The notes below the pieces were generated by a model. The model had not been told where the DNA came from and did not search any database. It saw only the letters and a program-made list of their open reading frames with translations. Positions 37,801 to 45,079 of a stretch of DNA of 55,966 nucleotides are shown here, piece by piece. The stretch covers positions 1-55,966 of the forward strand of contig CAMCUC010000015.1 in the NCBI GenBank assembly GCA_945878875.1, in the 5' to 3' direction. Every line of letters starts with the position of its first letter. Within the stretch, counting starts at the first letter, position 1. The stretch is from Rhizobium sp. Q54 (lineage in GTDB: Bacteria > Pseudomonadota > Alphaproteobacteria > Rhizobiales > Beijerinckiaceae). The position numbers were made by a program, and so were the translations under genes.

Positions 37801-39814
37801 CATGGCCGCACGCATCGACGAGATCAACGAAGCGCTGGGCGATCGCAATCGCGAATTGCTGCAATCCCTGCTCAAGGGCGCGCGCGCAGTCGAGACAGCG
37901 CTCGATTCACGCGCCATCGAGGAAATGATGAACGCCCGCGTCGCCGAGATCGATGCGACGATTTCAACCCGCGGCCGTGAGTTGAGCGACAATCTGGGTC
38001 AGCGCACCGCAGAATTGCGCACCATCATCGACCAGCAGGGACCGGCGCTCGTCGAGCTTCTCACCACGCGCGGCGGCGAGATTTCCCATGGCGTCTCGCT
38101 CGCCGTGGACCGCATCGTCAACACGATGGGCGCAGGCGGCGAGGCGGTGGTGGCCGACATCACGGCGCGCGAGCAAGCGCTCACCGCCGCCATTGAGGCA
38201 TCGGCGGAAACCCTGCGCACGGCTATCGAGGCCAGCGCGTCGGGTTCGGTGCAATCGCTGATGGGCGTCAACGACCGGATGCGCAGCGAAATGGTGGCGG
38301 TGCTCGACAACCTCACCCGCACCAACGATACGCTGCAAGCCATCATCGACCAGGCGGGCGGCAATCTGGGCGCCGTAGAGCAATCGCTCAGCTATCGCGT
38401 CAGCGAATTCCGCGATGCGCTGGAGGCGATTTCCGAGCAGGTCTCCACCATCGGCCAGACCACGGACAACGCCATAGCCAACGCCGGCGCGCTGTCGGTG
38501 ATCCTGGAGCGCCAGAGCGGCGATCTTGCCGACACCGCCACCAATCTGGCGCACACGCAATTGCAGCTCGACGCGACGATGGAGACGCGCCAGAAGTCGC
38601 TGGAGGATCTCATCAGCGACGTGCATACGCGCACAGAAACGTTCGACTCGATCATGCGTGCTTTCACGAGCATGGTGGAGGATTCGTTCACCAACGCCGA
38701 AAAGCGCTCGCGCGACATCGGTCTGTTCCTGGCCACCGAGACCCGCAACGTGGCGGGCGTGATCGGGCAGCAATACGACGAAGTGCGCTCCGCAGCCGAA
38801 GTCGAGCGCGAGCGCACCGCCCTTGTGTTGCAGGAGACCTATGCGCAGGCCAGCGCCGAAATGGCGCAGGTGTTCACCCCGGTGCTGCACCAGTTTGGCG
38901 ACGCCGTCGGCCAGATGCGCCAGATGAGCGACGAGGTGCGTCGCGAGCTCGAGTTCACGCGCGAGGAATTGCGCAAGGGCTCGATGGAGCTGCCCCGCGA
39001 GGCCGCCGAACAGACCGCCGCCATGCGCCGCGTCGTCGCCGATCAGGTGAAGGCGCTCAACGAGCTGACCGAGATCGTCGCCCGCTCCGGCCAGGCCTAT
39101 GACGTGTCGGCCCCGCCGCGCCGCCCGGCTGAGCCTGCGCGCCGCACGCAGGAGCCCGTGCGCGCCGAGCAAGTTCGAGTTGATCCAGTTCGAGTTGATC
39201 CAGTTCGCGCAGAACAACCGGCGCGGCAGATTCCGCAGGCGCCCGCCGCGCGCGCTCTGGAACCCCGCGTCGAGCCCCGCCGCCCGGTCGCAACCCCGGC
39301 GCCCCAGCCGCCGCGCGACAGCAGGCCGCCGACGAAATCAGGCAAGCCGACCGATGAGCGCGGCGGATGGTTGTCGGACCTGCTCGCCCGCGCCTCGGCT
39401 GATGAGCCTGCGCCGCAGCGCGCCGCCCCCGTCGTTGCTCCGGCACCGTCGAGCCGGCAATCGTATCCCGCCGATGTTATCAACAATTATGCGCGCGACA
39501 TCGACCGTCTACTATCGAACGATTCAGCAGTCGGCCTCTGGGACCGTTATTATCGCGGCGACCAGAACGTGTTCTCGCGCCGCATCTACACGCCTGCCGG
39601 ACAACAGGCGTTCGAAGACGTGCGCCGTCGTTATCGCGCCGATGCTGATTTCCATAACGCCGTGGATCGCTACGCCGAAGAGTTTGAACGTACATTGCAG
39701 GACGTGGGCCGCGAGGACCGCGACGGCTCAAAGGTTCGCTCTTATCTCACCTCGGAATCGGGCAAGCTCTATACCCTGCTCGCCCATGCTGCGGACAGGT
39801 TCGAGGCGGCCTGA
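34832..39814 (+). CDS. Giant coiled-coil membrane protein, growth-pole-ring (GPR)-like
   Basis: Protein of 1660 residues. A charged Lys/Glu-rich N-terminus (1-150) is followed by two membrane helices (about 153-172 and 183-205), then roughly 1150 residues of near-continuous helix with 22-residue apolipoprotein-like repeats (clear at about 452-540, e.g. ARIDGSINGGSQALSESLES). A Pro/Arg-rich linker (about 1430-1540) leads to a conserved-looking C-terminal domain (INNYARDIDRLLSNDSAVGL onward). This layout resembles the GPR protein of Agrobacterium, about 2100 residues, which forms a ring at the growing pole and is needed for polar growth. The match is by architecture, not alignment. The ATG at 34832 follows AGAGG. 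It is followed by a terminator. Confidence 0.7.
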   Translation: MANPSKAQDAASVALSAIEEALNLVDATSQEKQKSVRDAHARTSAASLQAGESPRDTATETLKESLKQSLKEPLKETAKETSPPKTLSEPEAKAQAKPETRFGGDLDTKLVDSRAEKRIEAAIANARPAANDDRPSVGQILLALQTRPSSKPTLIASLASAVWLSLSGFYLWTGDSASMTQAQIALFSLAALGPVAFFYSTATVVRRAQEMRLTAQSMSQVAIRLAEPESLAAEQIVTLSQAIRREVASMGDGIERALARASELETVMRAEVASLERSYSDNERRIRSLIDELASEREAIVGNAEHLRNTIVGSQEKLSADLDSASSRLSEIVGDAGSRVTSSLGAKAEEISLLLTRSGSDMVERIEANGARMTERFAETGSDVSARLSATLFERVEEMDGRLRATSERILASVDDGSQQAAARLNDSVQRVGDALTESVETITTRIGDADARIAATVDHGSQTIAERLESAVARIDGSINGGSQALSESLESAIARIDGSINGGSQALSRNLEDASIRIEDTLNGGSRELSQRLESVIERIDGTIQGGAEIIARRINSAGERIEDAVCNRGGAIASHISETAERLTKAVSVDGAALAQTLTTTTERIGSVLSESTQQAQELFQAAGDDLASRLALHQGVVQTQIETHTADLHSRFTTTATEAISAIGMHGDRINESLLERLNEFESSVLTHGNELTSQIAAHANAFTGTVNDKLAAVEAAFTTHAQAFTDRLADRATEAASTLETSARNFDETAANRTRDLSQSFELQVEAFSASAEARATRLEETIDNYIAVFSGAVDARSREMSDLLAENAAAFNASASARIAEMGDTVSQGARAFDDTANLRVEALTQSMMSLVGRIDTGLDARMQAMTESLARQALESARVLNESADQVKNVLDPTMIEATLIARVRDINDAFSARSQELLDNLLMGAKAVDAALDAEAIGAALTDKIAQLDSTLENRAKDMVQTLTGAVARVQDALDPELVEKAMAARIDEINEALGDRNRELLQSLLKGARAVETALDSRAIEEMMNARVAEIDATISTRGRELSDNLGQRTAELRTIIDQQGPALVELLTTRGGEISHGVSLAVDRIVNTMGAGGEAVVADITAREQALTAAIEASAETLRTAIEASASGSVQSLMGVNDRMRSEMVAVLDNLTRTNDTLQAIIDQAGGNLGAVEQSLSYRVSEFRDALEAISEQVSTIGQTTDNAIANAGALSVILERQSGDLADTATNLAHTQLQLDATMETRQKSLEDLISDVHTRTETFDSIMRAFTSMVEDSFTNAEKRSRDIGLFLATETRNVAGVIGQQYDEVRSAAEVERERTALVLQETYAQASAEMAQVFTPVLHQFGDAVGQMRQMSDEVRRELEFTREELRKGSMELPREAAEQTAAMRRVVADQVKALNELTEIVARSGQAYDVSAPPRRPAEPARRTQEPVRAEQVRVDPVRVDPVRAEQPARQIPQAPAARALEPRVEPRRPVATPAPQPPRDSRPPTKSGKPTDERGGWLSDLLARASADEPAPQRAAPVVAPAPSSRQSYPADVINNYARDIDRLLSNDSAVGLWDRYYRGDQNVFSRRIYTPAGQQAFEDVRRRYRADADFHNAVDRYAEEFERTLQDVGREDRDGSKVRSYLTSESGKLYTLLAHAADRFEAA
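36185..36448 (+). repeat. 66-base coding repeats (22 residues) in the GPR-like gene
   Basis: Four consecutive 66-base units begin at 36185, 36251, 36317 and 36383. The two middle ones are most alike (ARIDGSINGGSQAL-S-LE). The unit is two 11-residue helical periods, the apolipoprotein pattern. Confidence 0.8.
39172..39207 (+). repeat. 15-base tandem repeat in the GPR-like gene linker
   Basis: AGTTCGAGTTGATCC occurs twice, plus a partial third copy, encoding VRVDPVRVDP in the Pro/Arg-rich linker. Exact copies point to recent slippage. Confidence 0.85.
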
Positions 39815-39835
39815 GGGCTGACGAAACCGCTAATC

Positions 39836-39867
39836 AAAATGGCGGACCCCTGGGCCCGCCATTTTTG
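39836..39867. terminator. Bidirectional terminator after the GPR-like gene
   Basis: Ten-base arms AAAATGGCGG (39836-39845) and CCGCCATTTT (39856-39865) with a 10-base loop that can pair further; T-rich on the right and A-rich on the left. It lies between the convergent GPR-like and lipoprotein genes. Confidence 0.88.
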
Positions 39868-39875
39868 TTTTGCGC

Positions 39876-40484
39876 CTAGCGAATTGTGGCGGCCCAGCCG
39901 GCAATATCGCGCAGCACGTAGCCAAGCGCGAGATCGAGGGCGGCTATCGACTCCCCCCCTGCATCGGCGACGGCCGGAGAACGCGCCTCGAAAACCCGCC
40001 CGGCGGCGATAGATCCCCCGCTCTCGCGGACCATTTTCACGCTGACCTCAACCACCGCCTGCCCCGCCCCGGCATCAATCTCGAAGCGGCGGATCTCAGA
40101 TACAAGATTATAATCGGCACTGATCCGGTCGCCGGGCCGAGCCACTGCGCGGATGGAAGACCCGTTCTCAAACGTCTGGATGAGGCGCGACTGGAACAAT
40201 TGCGGCAGCCGGTCGCTCCATTGCGCGCCCTTGAGCAGGCTTAACCCGGAGACCGGAGATCGCACCATGATGCGATCCGAATCAAGCGGCGCCAAAGCTT
40301 CAGGCGCACTCACGACAATGCTGGCGGAAACCTTTTTTGGCGAGAGCCCGCTACGCGGCGCCGACAGATCGAACGTTGCAAGCGGCACGCCTGCGCAGCC
40401 TGCCAGCAGCACGCATGCGGCACCCACCGCCAGGACGCGGCCGATAGCCGGGCGAAGGGCTGCGCTGCGCTTGTCGTTCTTCAA
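39876..40484 (-). CDS. ABC-type transport auxiliary lipoprotein of the Mla-like operon
   Basis: Lipoprotein of 202 residues. A signal peptide with lipobox LLAGC gives lipidated C30. The mature part (YLVSEIRRFEIDAG-like, VVEVSVKMVRE, FEARSPAVADAG) matches the PqiC/ABC-auxiliary lipoprotein family found with MCE transporters. It is last in an operon with mlaE, mlaF and mlaD, so it probably sits on the outer membrane's inner face and helps bridge lipid transfer. The start is TTG at 40484, 7 bases after AGGAG. Confidence 0.88.
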   Translation of the reverse strand: MKNDKRSAALRPAIGRVLAVGAACVLLAGCAGVPLATFDLSAPRSGLSPKKVSASIVVSAPEALAPLDSDRIMVRSPVSGLSLLKGAQWSDRLPQLFQSRLIQTFENGSSIRAVARPGDRISADYNLVSEIRRFEIDAGAGQAVVEVSVKMVRESGGSIAAGRVFEARSPAVADAGGESIAALDLALGYVLRDIAGWAATIR

Positions 40485-40497
40485 AGAGCGACTCCTG

Positions 40498-40520
40498 TTA
40501 AAACGTTAACAAGCGTTAAC
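40498..40520. other. Phased GTTAA repeats upstream of the lipoprotein gene
   Basis: TTAA occurs at 40498, 40506 and 40516, the last two as GTTAAC ten bases apart. The spacings (N4, N6) do not fit the CtrA N7 rule, so it is described only as a phased direct repeat next to the ribosome site. Confidence 0.35.
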
Positions 40521-40551
40521 TTGTCGCGTCGCGACCTGCAAGCTTGGGGGC

Positions 40552-40623
40552 TTTGGACGGCCGCCCTGCCGCCGTAACATTCAGGCCAGACCAGCGAGGC
40601 GGGCTGGCAGCCCGCGGTCCAAA
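40552..40623. repeat. Family A element, copy 4 (internally shortened, 72 bp)
   Basis: Ends TTTGGAC and GTCCAAA are inverted, and GGCGGGCTGGCAGCCCGCGG forms its own right-hand hairpin. It lies between mlaD and the lipoprotein gene, shorter than the 116-bp copies. Confidence 0.75.
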
Positions 40624-40630
40624 GCCGCCC

Positions 40631-41566
40631 TCATCGCCCGCCATATTCGGGCAACGCGGGCTTCTTACCAAAAATAAGCTGCTGCGGGTTCTTCTCCAGC
40701 GAGCGAAGCGTTCTGTTCATGTCGTCGAGCGTGCGGCGGGCGTCCGAGGCCAAAGCTTCGTATTGGCGCAGGCCAGAACCGGTGAACTTGGTCACGCCGG
40801 CGGAGATTTCCTTCGTGCGCGCGTCGATATTGTCGGCCAGCTTGCGGAACGAGCGCGCAGCCTGCGCGATTTCGGCGATTGTGGAGTTCTCGCCCGAGCC
40901 CAGCGCGCCGTCGAGCGAGGCCATGAGCTTGTCAAACCTGCCCGCAGATTCGTTTAGCTGCTTCACAAGACCGTCCGCATTGGCGACCAGCGAACGCACA
41001 TTGTCCGCGTCCACAGCCTTTGAGATCGCCTCGACGTTGCGCACGGTGCGGCCAATCGATTCGGCATTGTCGCTGATAAGCTTGTCGATGGTCTCCAGCG
41101 CGGTTTCGGTGCGTCCCGCCAGTCGCTGGAGCGTTTCAAGAATATTTTGGTAATCAGAGCGATCAGCCACAATCACGGCGATCTTGCCATCAACGCCGCG
41201 AAGCGGCTGCGAATCATATGTGCCGCCGTCCAGCGCGATGGAGGCGACGCCGGTGAGGCCCTGATATTCGAGCCGCGCCCGCGTATTCAGCTTCACCGGC
41301 GCAGTCTCGCTGACTTCGATGATAGCGTAAACGTTGGCCGGATTATCGGGCGCAAGCTCGATCTCCTTGACTTCGCCCACGCGCACGCCGTTGAAAAGCA
41401 CCTGCGCCCCACGGGAAAGTCCCGATACGGACGATGTGAACACGATTTGAATCTGGCGCACGCCCGTTGGGGCCCCGTGCGAAAACCAGAACACAAACAT
41501 AAACGCCGCCGCGATAACCGCGAGGGTGAAGGCGCCTATCAATGCGTAATTGGCTCTGGTTTCCAT
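40631..41566 (-). CDS. mlaD: MlaD-family MCE protein
   Basis: Substrate-binding subunit of an Mla-type phospholipid transporter, 311 residues. An N-terminal anchor helix (about 8-29) precedes the MCE domain (VRQIQIVFTSSVSGLSRGAQVLFNGVRVGEV ... LEYQGLTGVASIALDGG, about 36-115), followed by a long helical C-terminal part (about 140-290) with coiled-coil character that could form a tunnel. Located in the periplasm as a hexamer in characterised members. Third gene of the operon. Confidence 0.92.
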   Translation of the reverse strand: METRANYALIGAFTLAVIAAAFMFVFWFSHGAPTGVRQIQIVFTSSVSGLSRGAQVLFNGVRVGEVKEIELAPDNPANVYAIIEVSETAPVKLNTRARLEYQGLTGVASIALDGGTYDSQPLRGVDGKIAVIVADRSDYQNILETLQRLAGRTETALETIDKLISDNAESIGRTVRNVEAISKAVDADNVRSLVANADGLVKQLNESAGRFDKLMASLDGALGSGENSTIAEIAQAARSFRKLADNIDARTKEISAGVTKFTGSGLRQYEALASDARRTLDDMNRTLRSLEKNPQQLIFGKKPALPEYGGR

Positions 41567-41662
41567 GGCGATCCGTTACGCGCAACTCAGGCGCTGTTTA
41601 TAACCCGCTGGCGGCGGATCAGCCAAACACATACGAGCTTATGCACATTCTTCATGGCCGCT

Positions 41663-42481
41663 TTAAGCTTGCGGGAGCGCCAATTGCCGGGCGCGCTGGC
41701 CGTGAAAATAGGCGCGCACCCAGGGATGACCGGACGCCAGCATTTCTTCAATAGTCCCCGTCGCCACGATCTTGCCGTCCGCCAGCGCGGCGATGCGGTC
41801 GCAGATCGAGTACAGGCTGTCGAGATCGTGCGTGACCATGTAAACCGTGAGCCCCAGCGTTTTCTGGAGCGTGGCGATCAATTGGTCGAACTCGGCCGCG
41901 CCAATGGGATCAAGCCCGGACGTAGGCTCGTCCAGAAACAATATCTCGGGATCGAGCGACAAAGCGCGCGCCAGCGCGGCGCGTTTAATCATGCCGCCCG
42001 AAAGCTCGCTGGGGAACTTGTCCGCCGCGTCGCGCTTGAGGCCGACGAGATCGAGCTTCAGCATCGCCAGCTCGTTCATCAGCGATTGCGAAAGCTGCAA
42101 ATGCTCGCGCATTGGCAATTGAATGTTTTGCAGCACCGTGAGGCCGGAAAACAGCGCGCCCTGCTGGAACAAGACGCCCCAGCGCCGCTCCAGCGCCCTG
42201 CGTTGCGCCCCGCGCAGCTCGTCAAGGTTTTGGCCGAAGACTTCAATCGCGCCGCTGCGCTTGGGCACGAGGCCAAGGATCGCGCGCGTCAGCACCGATT
42301 TGCCGGTGCCCGAGCCGCCCACAAAACCCAAAACCTCGCCTCGCCGCACGTCGAGATCGAGCCCTTTCAGCACCAGCTTTTGCCCAAAGCCGACAACAAC
42401 GTCGCGCACGCGGATGGCGACTTCAGGTTCGATCTCGGACTCTGCCGACAATGGGGCGGGAACAGGGGGAAGCTGGGTCAT
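41663..42481 (-). CDS. mlaF: MlaF-type ABC transporter ATPase
   Basis: ATP-binding subunit of 272 residues. Walker A GGSGTGKS is at residues 55-62; the signature is ELSGGMIKRAALARAL, Walker B ILFLDEPTSGLDP and the H-loop MVTHDLDS. The operon with mlaE and mlaD shows that it powers phospholipid movement between the membranes. The ATG at 42481 is 1 base after the mlaE stop; a TTG at 42502 overlapping mlaE is an alternative. Confidence 0.93.
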   Translation of the reverse strand: MTQLPPVPAPLSAESEIEPEVAIRVRDVVVGFGQKLVLKGLDLDVRRGEVLGFVGGSGTGKSVLTRAILGLVPKRSGAIEVFGQNLDELRGAQRRALERRWGVLFQQGALFSGLTVLQNIQLPMREHLQLSQSLMNELAMLKLDLVGLKRDAADKFPSELSGGMIKRAALARALSLDPEILFLDEPTSGLDPIGAAEFDQLIATLQKTLGLTVYMVTHDLDSLYSICDRIAALADGKIVATGTIEEMLASGHPWVRAYFHGQRARQLALPQA

Positions 42482-42482
42482 G

Positions 42483-43670
42483 TCAATATTTGATCGCTGC
42501 AAAGAACATGGCGAACATGCCGTCGACCACGATCACCATGAAGATCGCCTTCACCACCGAGGCCGTGACCTGTCGGCCAAGCGATTCAGCCGAGCCCTGC
42601 ACTCGAAAGCCCTCAAGGCAGGCGATGACGCCAATCACCAGCGCCATGAACGGCGCCTTGATAAGGCCAACGAGAAACGTGTTGAGGCCAATGGCGTTTT
42701 GCAATCGCGCCAGAAAGATCTCGGGCGATATTCCGCCATAGCCCCACGCCACCAGCAGGCCGCCGAACAGGGCGGAAATCCCGGCCAGAAACGTCAGCAG
42801 CGGCAGGCTGATGAGCAGCGCGATCAGGCGCGGCGTCACCAGCACCTCCATCGGATCAAGCCCCATCACGCGCAGGGCGTCGATCTCCTCGCGCATTTTC
42901 ATCGAGCCCAGCTCCGCCGTGATCGCCGAGCCTGTGCGTCCCGCCACCATGATCGAGGTCAGAAGCACCGCCAGTTCGCGCAGCACAAGAATGCCGATGA
43001 GATCGACGGCGAACGCCGCCGCGCCAAAGCGGCTGAGCTGGAACACGCCTTGCTGGGCGACGATGCAGCCCACAAGGAAATTAATCAGCGCGATAATGGG
43101 CAGCGCCCGGAATGCAAAATTCTCGACATGATACGTGATCGAGGTCGGCCGCAGGCGCGAGGGATGGCTCAGCGCCCGCAACAGCGAGGCGACGACTTCG
43201 CCCAGAAAACTGACCCCCGCCACAAGGTCGCGCCCCGCCGAAACCAGCGTCTCGCCGATGTTGGCCAGCCAGTTCACAAGTGGCGAGCCGGGACGCGGCG
43301 CGCTGGCCTCAAAACTGCGGTAATGGGCCTGATCGAGCAGGATCGCCTGACGCTCTGCCGCCCAGCGCACTTCCACCACTGCCCCCGCCTGAGCCAGCCG
43401 GGCGCGCGCCCGGTCGATCAGCCAGGCTCCCGCCGTGTCCAGCCCCGCCACGCCCGCAAGATCAATGAGGAGAGCGCCGCCATGGGCCGCAGCTTTGGCG
43501 CCTATAAGCTCAAGATCGCCAGCCGCCGCCTCCATGGCGCCGCTACGCTCCAGTGTCCACAAGCCGGTGAGCAGAAGGCGCGTTCCATCCGGCGACGACT
43601 CGCCCGAGACGCGCGGCTCGTTCTGCTGGGGCGCTCCCGTGGCCGGCTCCTTTGGCTGAAGGGATGTCAT
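42483..43670 (-). CDS. mlaE: MlaE-type permease with an N-terminal STAS domain
   Basis: Inner-membrane permease of 395 residues, about 140 longer than E. coli MlaE. The extra N-terminus (about 25-120; LLIDLAGVAGLDTAGAWLI) is a STAS domain like MlaB, so the accessory subunit appears fused to the permease, a common form in alphaproteobacteria. The MlaE part carries GVFQLSRFGAAAFAVDLIG, VAGRTGSAITAELGSMKMREEIDAL and VIGVIACLEGFRVQGSAESLG. First gene of the operon. Confidence 0.93.
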   Translation of the reverse strand: MTSLQPKEPATGAPQQNEPRVSGESSPDGTRLLLTGLWTLERSGAMEAAAGDLELIGAKAAAHGGALLIDLAGVAGLDTAGAWLIDRARARLAQAGAVVEVRWAAERQAILLDQAHYRSFEASAPRPGSPLVNWLANIGETLVSAGRDLVAGVSFLGEVVASLLRALSHPSRLRPTSITYHVENFAFRALPIIALINFLVGCIVAQQGVFQLSRFGAAAFAVDLIGILVLRELAVLLTSIMVAGRTGSAITAELGSMKMREEIDALRVMGLDPMEVLVTPRLIALLISLPLLTFLAGISALFGGLLVAWGYGGISPEIFLARLQNAIGLNTFLVGLIKAPFMALVIGVIACLEGFRVQGSAESLGRQVTASVVKAIFMVIVVDGMFAMFFAAIKY

Positions 43671-43723
43671 CTGGTCTTACGCTGGCGCCGGGCGCCTGTC
43701 GAGGCGCGGACTAGCCAATTGCG

Positions 43724-43730
43724 CTTGAAA
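43724..43730 (+). promoter_or_regulatory. Possible heat-shock -35 element of the hsp20 gene
   Basis: CTTGAAA matches the -35 of RpoH promoters and lies 57 bases before the start codon. A convincing RpoH -10 (C-Y-TAT) is not seen at the expected distance, so the call is weak. Confidence 0.35.
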
Positions 43731-43786
43731 CATAGCGGATGCGAATTCGTTGTTCAGTCGTCAACATCTTTATGGAGACTACGAAC

Positions 43787-44326
43787 ATGAGATCATTGCT
43801 TCCAGGCTTGTGGAGCGAGCGTGCGCTGGCTGATCCGTTTAGCGATATGCGCCGAGAACTCGACGCCATGTTCAACCGCTCCGGCAGGGGCTTGCCGAGT
43901 TTCGAAGTGGGCGCGACGATGCCCGCCGTAAACGTGGCCGAGACCGGGGATTCAATTGAGATCACCGCCGAACTGCCCGGCGTGGACCAGAAGGACATTT
44001 CCATCGACGTCGATGGAAACCGGCTCATCATCTCGGGCGAGAAAAAAGCCGAGACGAAAAAAGATGACCAAAATTGGCACGTCGTGGAGCGCAGCTACGG
44101 CTCGTTCCAGCGCGCCATCGCTTTGCCCTTCGAGCCCAGGACAGACGCCTGCGACGCCCAATTCGACAACGGCATCCTGCGCCTGAAAATCACCAAGCCG
44201 CAAGCGACAAGCCAAGAAAGCCGCAAGGTCCAGATCAAGAGCGGCAAACAAGGGCAGAAAACGATTGAGGGGGAAGCGCATAAGCAGGGCAAGCAGCAGG
44301 GCGGAGGGGAAACAAAGGCGGCGTGA
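43787..44326 (+). CDS. Small heat shock protein (Hsp20/alpha-crystallin)
   Basis: ATP-independent holdase of 179 residues. The alpha-crystallin domain spans about residues 45-140: VNVAETGDSIEITAELPGVD, ISIDVDGNRLIISGEKK, YGSFQRAIALPF and the closing DNGILRLKITKP. The tail is long, Lys/Gln-rich and polar. The start at 43787 has GGAG about 9 bases upstream; ATG at 43772 is possible. A family A hairpin follows and separates it from the convergent regulator gene. Confidence 0.93.
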   Translation: MRSLLPGLWSERALADPFSDMRRELDAMFNRSGRGLPSFEVGATMPAVNVAETGDSIEITAELPGVDQKDISIDVDGNRLIISGEKKAETKKDDQNWHVVERSYGSFQRAIALPFEPRTDACDAQFDNGILRLKITKPQATSQESRKVQIKSGKQGQKTIEGEAHKQGKQQGGGETKAA

Positions 44327-44339
44327 AGAGGTGCCCACC

Positions 44340-44365
44340 TGGACCGCGCGGGGACGCGCGGTCCA
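44340..44365. repeat. Family A palindrome, copy 5 (minimal form)
   Basis: Perfect 11-base arms TGGACCGCGCG (44340-44350) and CGCGCGGTCCA (44355-44365) around GGGA. It sits between convergent genes and may act as a bidirectional terminator. Confidence 0.75.
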
Positions 44366-44373
44366 AATAGCCC

Positions 44374-44991
44374 CTATTCCATCGCCGCAGCTTTCAAAAT
44401 GCACACCATCGTTGCGTGCGCAGGCGCAGCCGAAACATTGCGGATGACGTGCGGGCGGTCGCAGCGATAGCGCAGCGTATCGCCTGCGCGCGCTGTCTCA
44501 ATTGCCCCCGCGACCTCCACCTCAAGCTCGCCGTCCAGCACTGAAAGGCATTCGACCGAGCCGCGCTGGTGAGGATCGGACGCCAGCACGCCGCCCGGTT
44601 CTGCGTGGAAATCATACCATTGCAGCCATTCGACCGTTTTGATCCAGCCGGTAATGGCGAGGCGGCATTTGCCGTCGTCCGACATCAGGATCGGGGTGTC
44701 GCCGCGCGAGGACTTTTCGAGAAACGGCTCATCCTCAGCTGTTTGCAGCACGCGCTCCATCGAAATATCCAGCGCCTGCGCCAGCCGCCAGATGGTGGCG
44801 AGCGTGGGATTGGTCTCGTTGCGCTCGATCTGGCTGATGATGGATTTGGCGACGCCCGATTGCTCGGACAATTCGGAGAGCGACAGCGAGTAGGACTTGC
44901 GCATTCGCTGGATCGTCTTGCCCAGCTGCCCGGAAAGCGCGTGCGCGCCGGCCTCCATCGTCTTCGCCCGATCCTTCCCCTCAACGCCCAT
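44374..44991 (-). CDS. XRE-family regulator with C-terminal cupin domain
   Basis: Transcription factor of 205 residues. A helix-turn-helix of the XRE type spans about 20-75 (LGKTIQRMRKSYSLSLSELS, GVAKSIISQIERNETNPTLATIWRLAQALD); a cupin domain follows (about 125-200; GSVECLSVLDGELEVEV, GDTLRYRCDRPHVIRN). Such HTH-cupin proteins sense small metabolites and often regulate adjacent genes; the EamA transporter upstream on the same strand is a candidate target. Confidence 0.9.
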   Translation of the reverse strand: MGVEGKDRAKTMEAGAHALSGQLGKTIQRMRKSYSLSLSELSEQSGVAKSIISQIERNETNPTLATIWRLAQALDISMERVLQTAEDEPFLEKSSRGDTPILMSDDGKCRLAITGWIKTVEWLQWYDFHAEPGGVLASDPHQRGSVECLSVLDGELEVEVAGAIETARAGDTLRYRCDRPHVIRNVSAAPAHATMVCILKAAAME

Positions 44992-45079
44992 GATCCCGGA
45001 TTCCGCGTAAAACTCATGCGGGAATGCGCCCGCTGCGTTTGCAATACTATCCGATTTCGTTTGGAATAACGAACAAGAA

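Noticed and set aside
36506-37864. 452-residue open frame antisense to the GPR-like gene
   Set aside because: The frame stays open because of codon bias in the repeat-rich helix region; composition is not protein-like.
42123-43790. 555-residue open frame antisense to mlaF and mlaE
   Set aside because: It overlaps two clear ABC transporter genes and has no recognisable domain.
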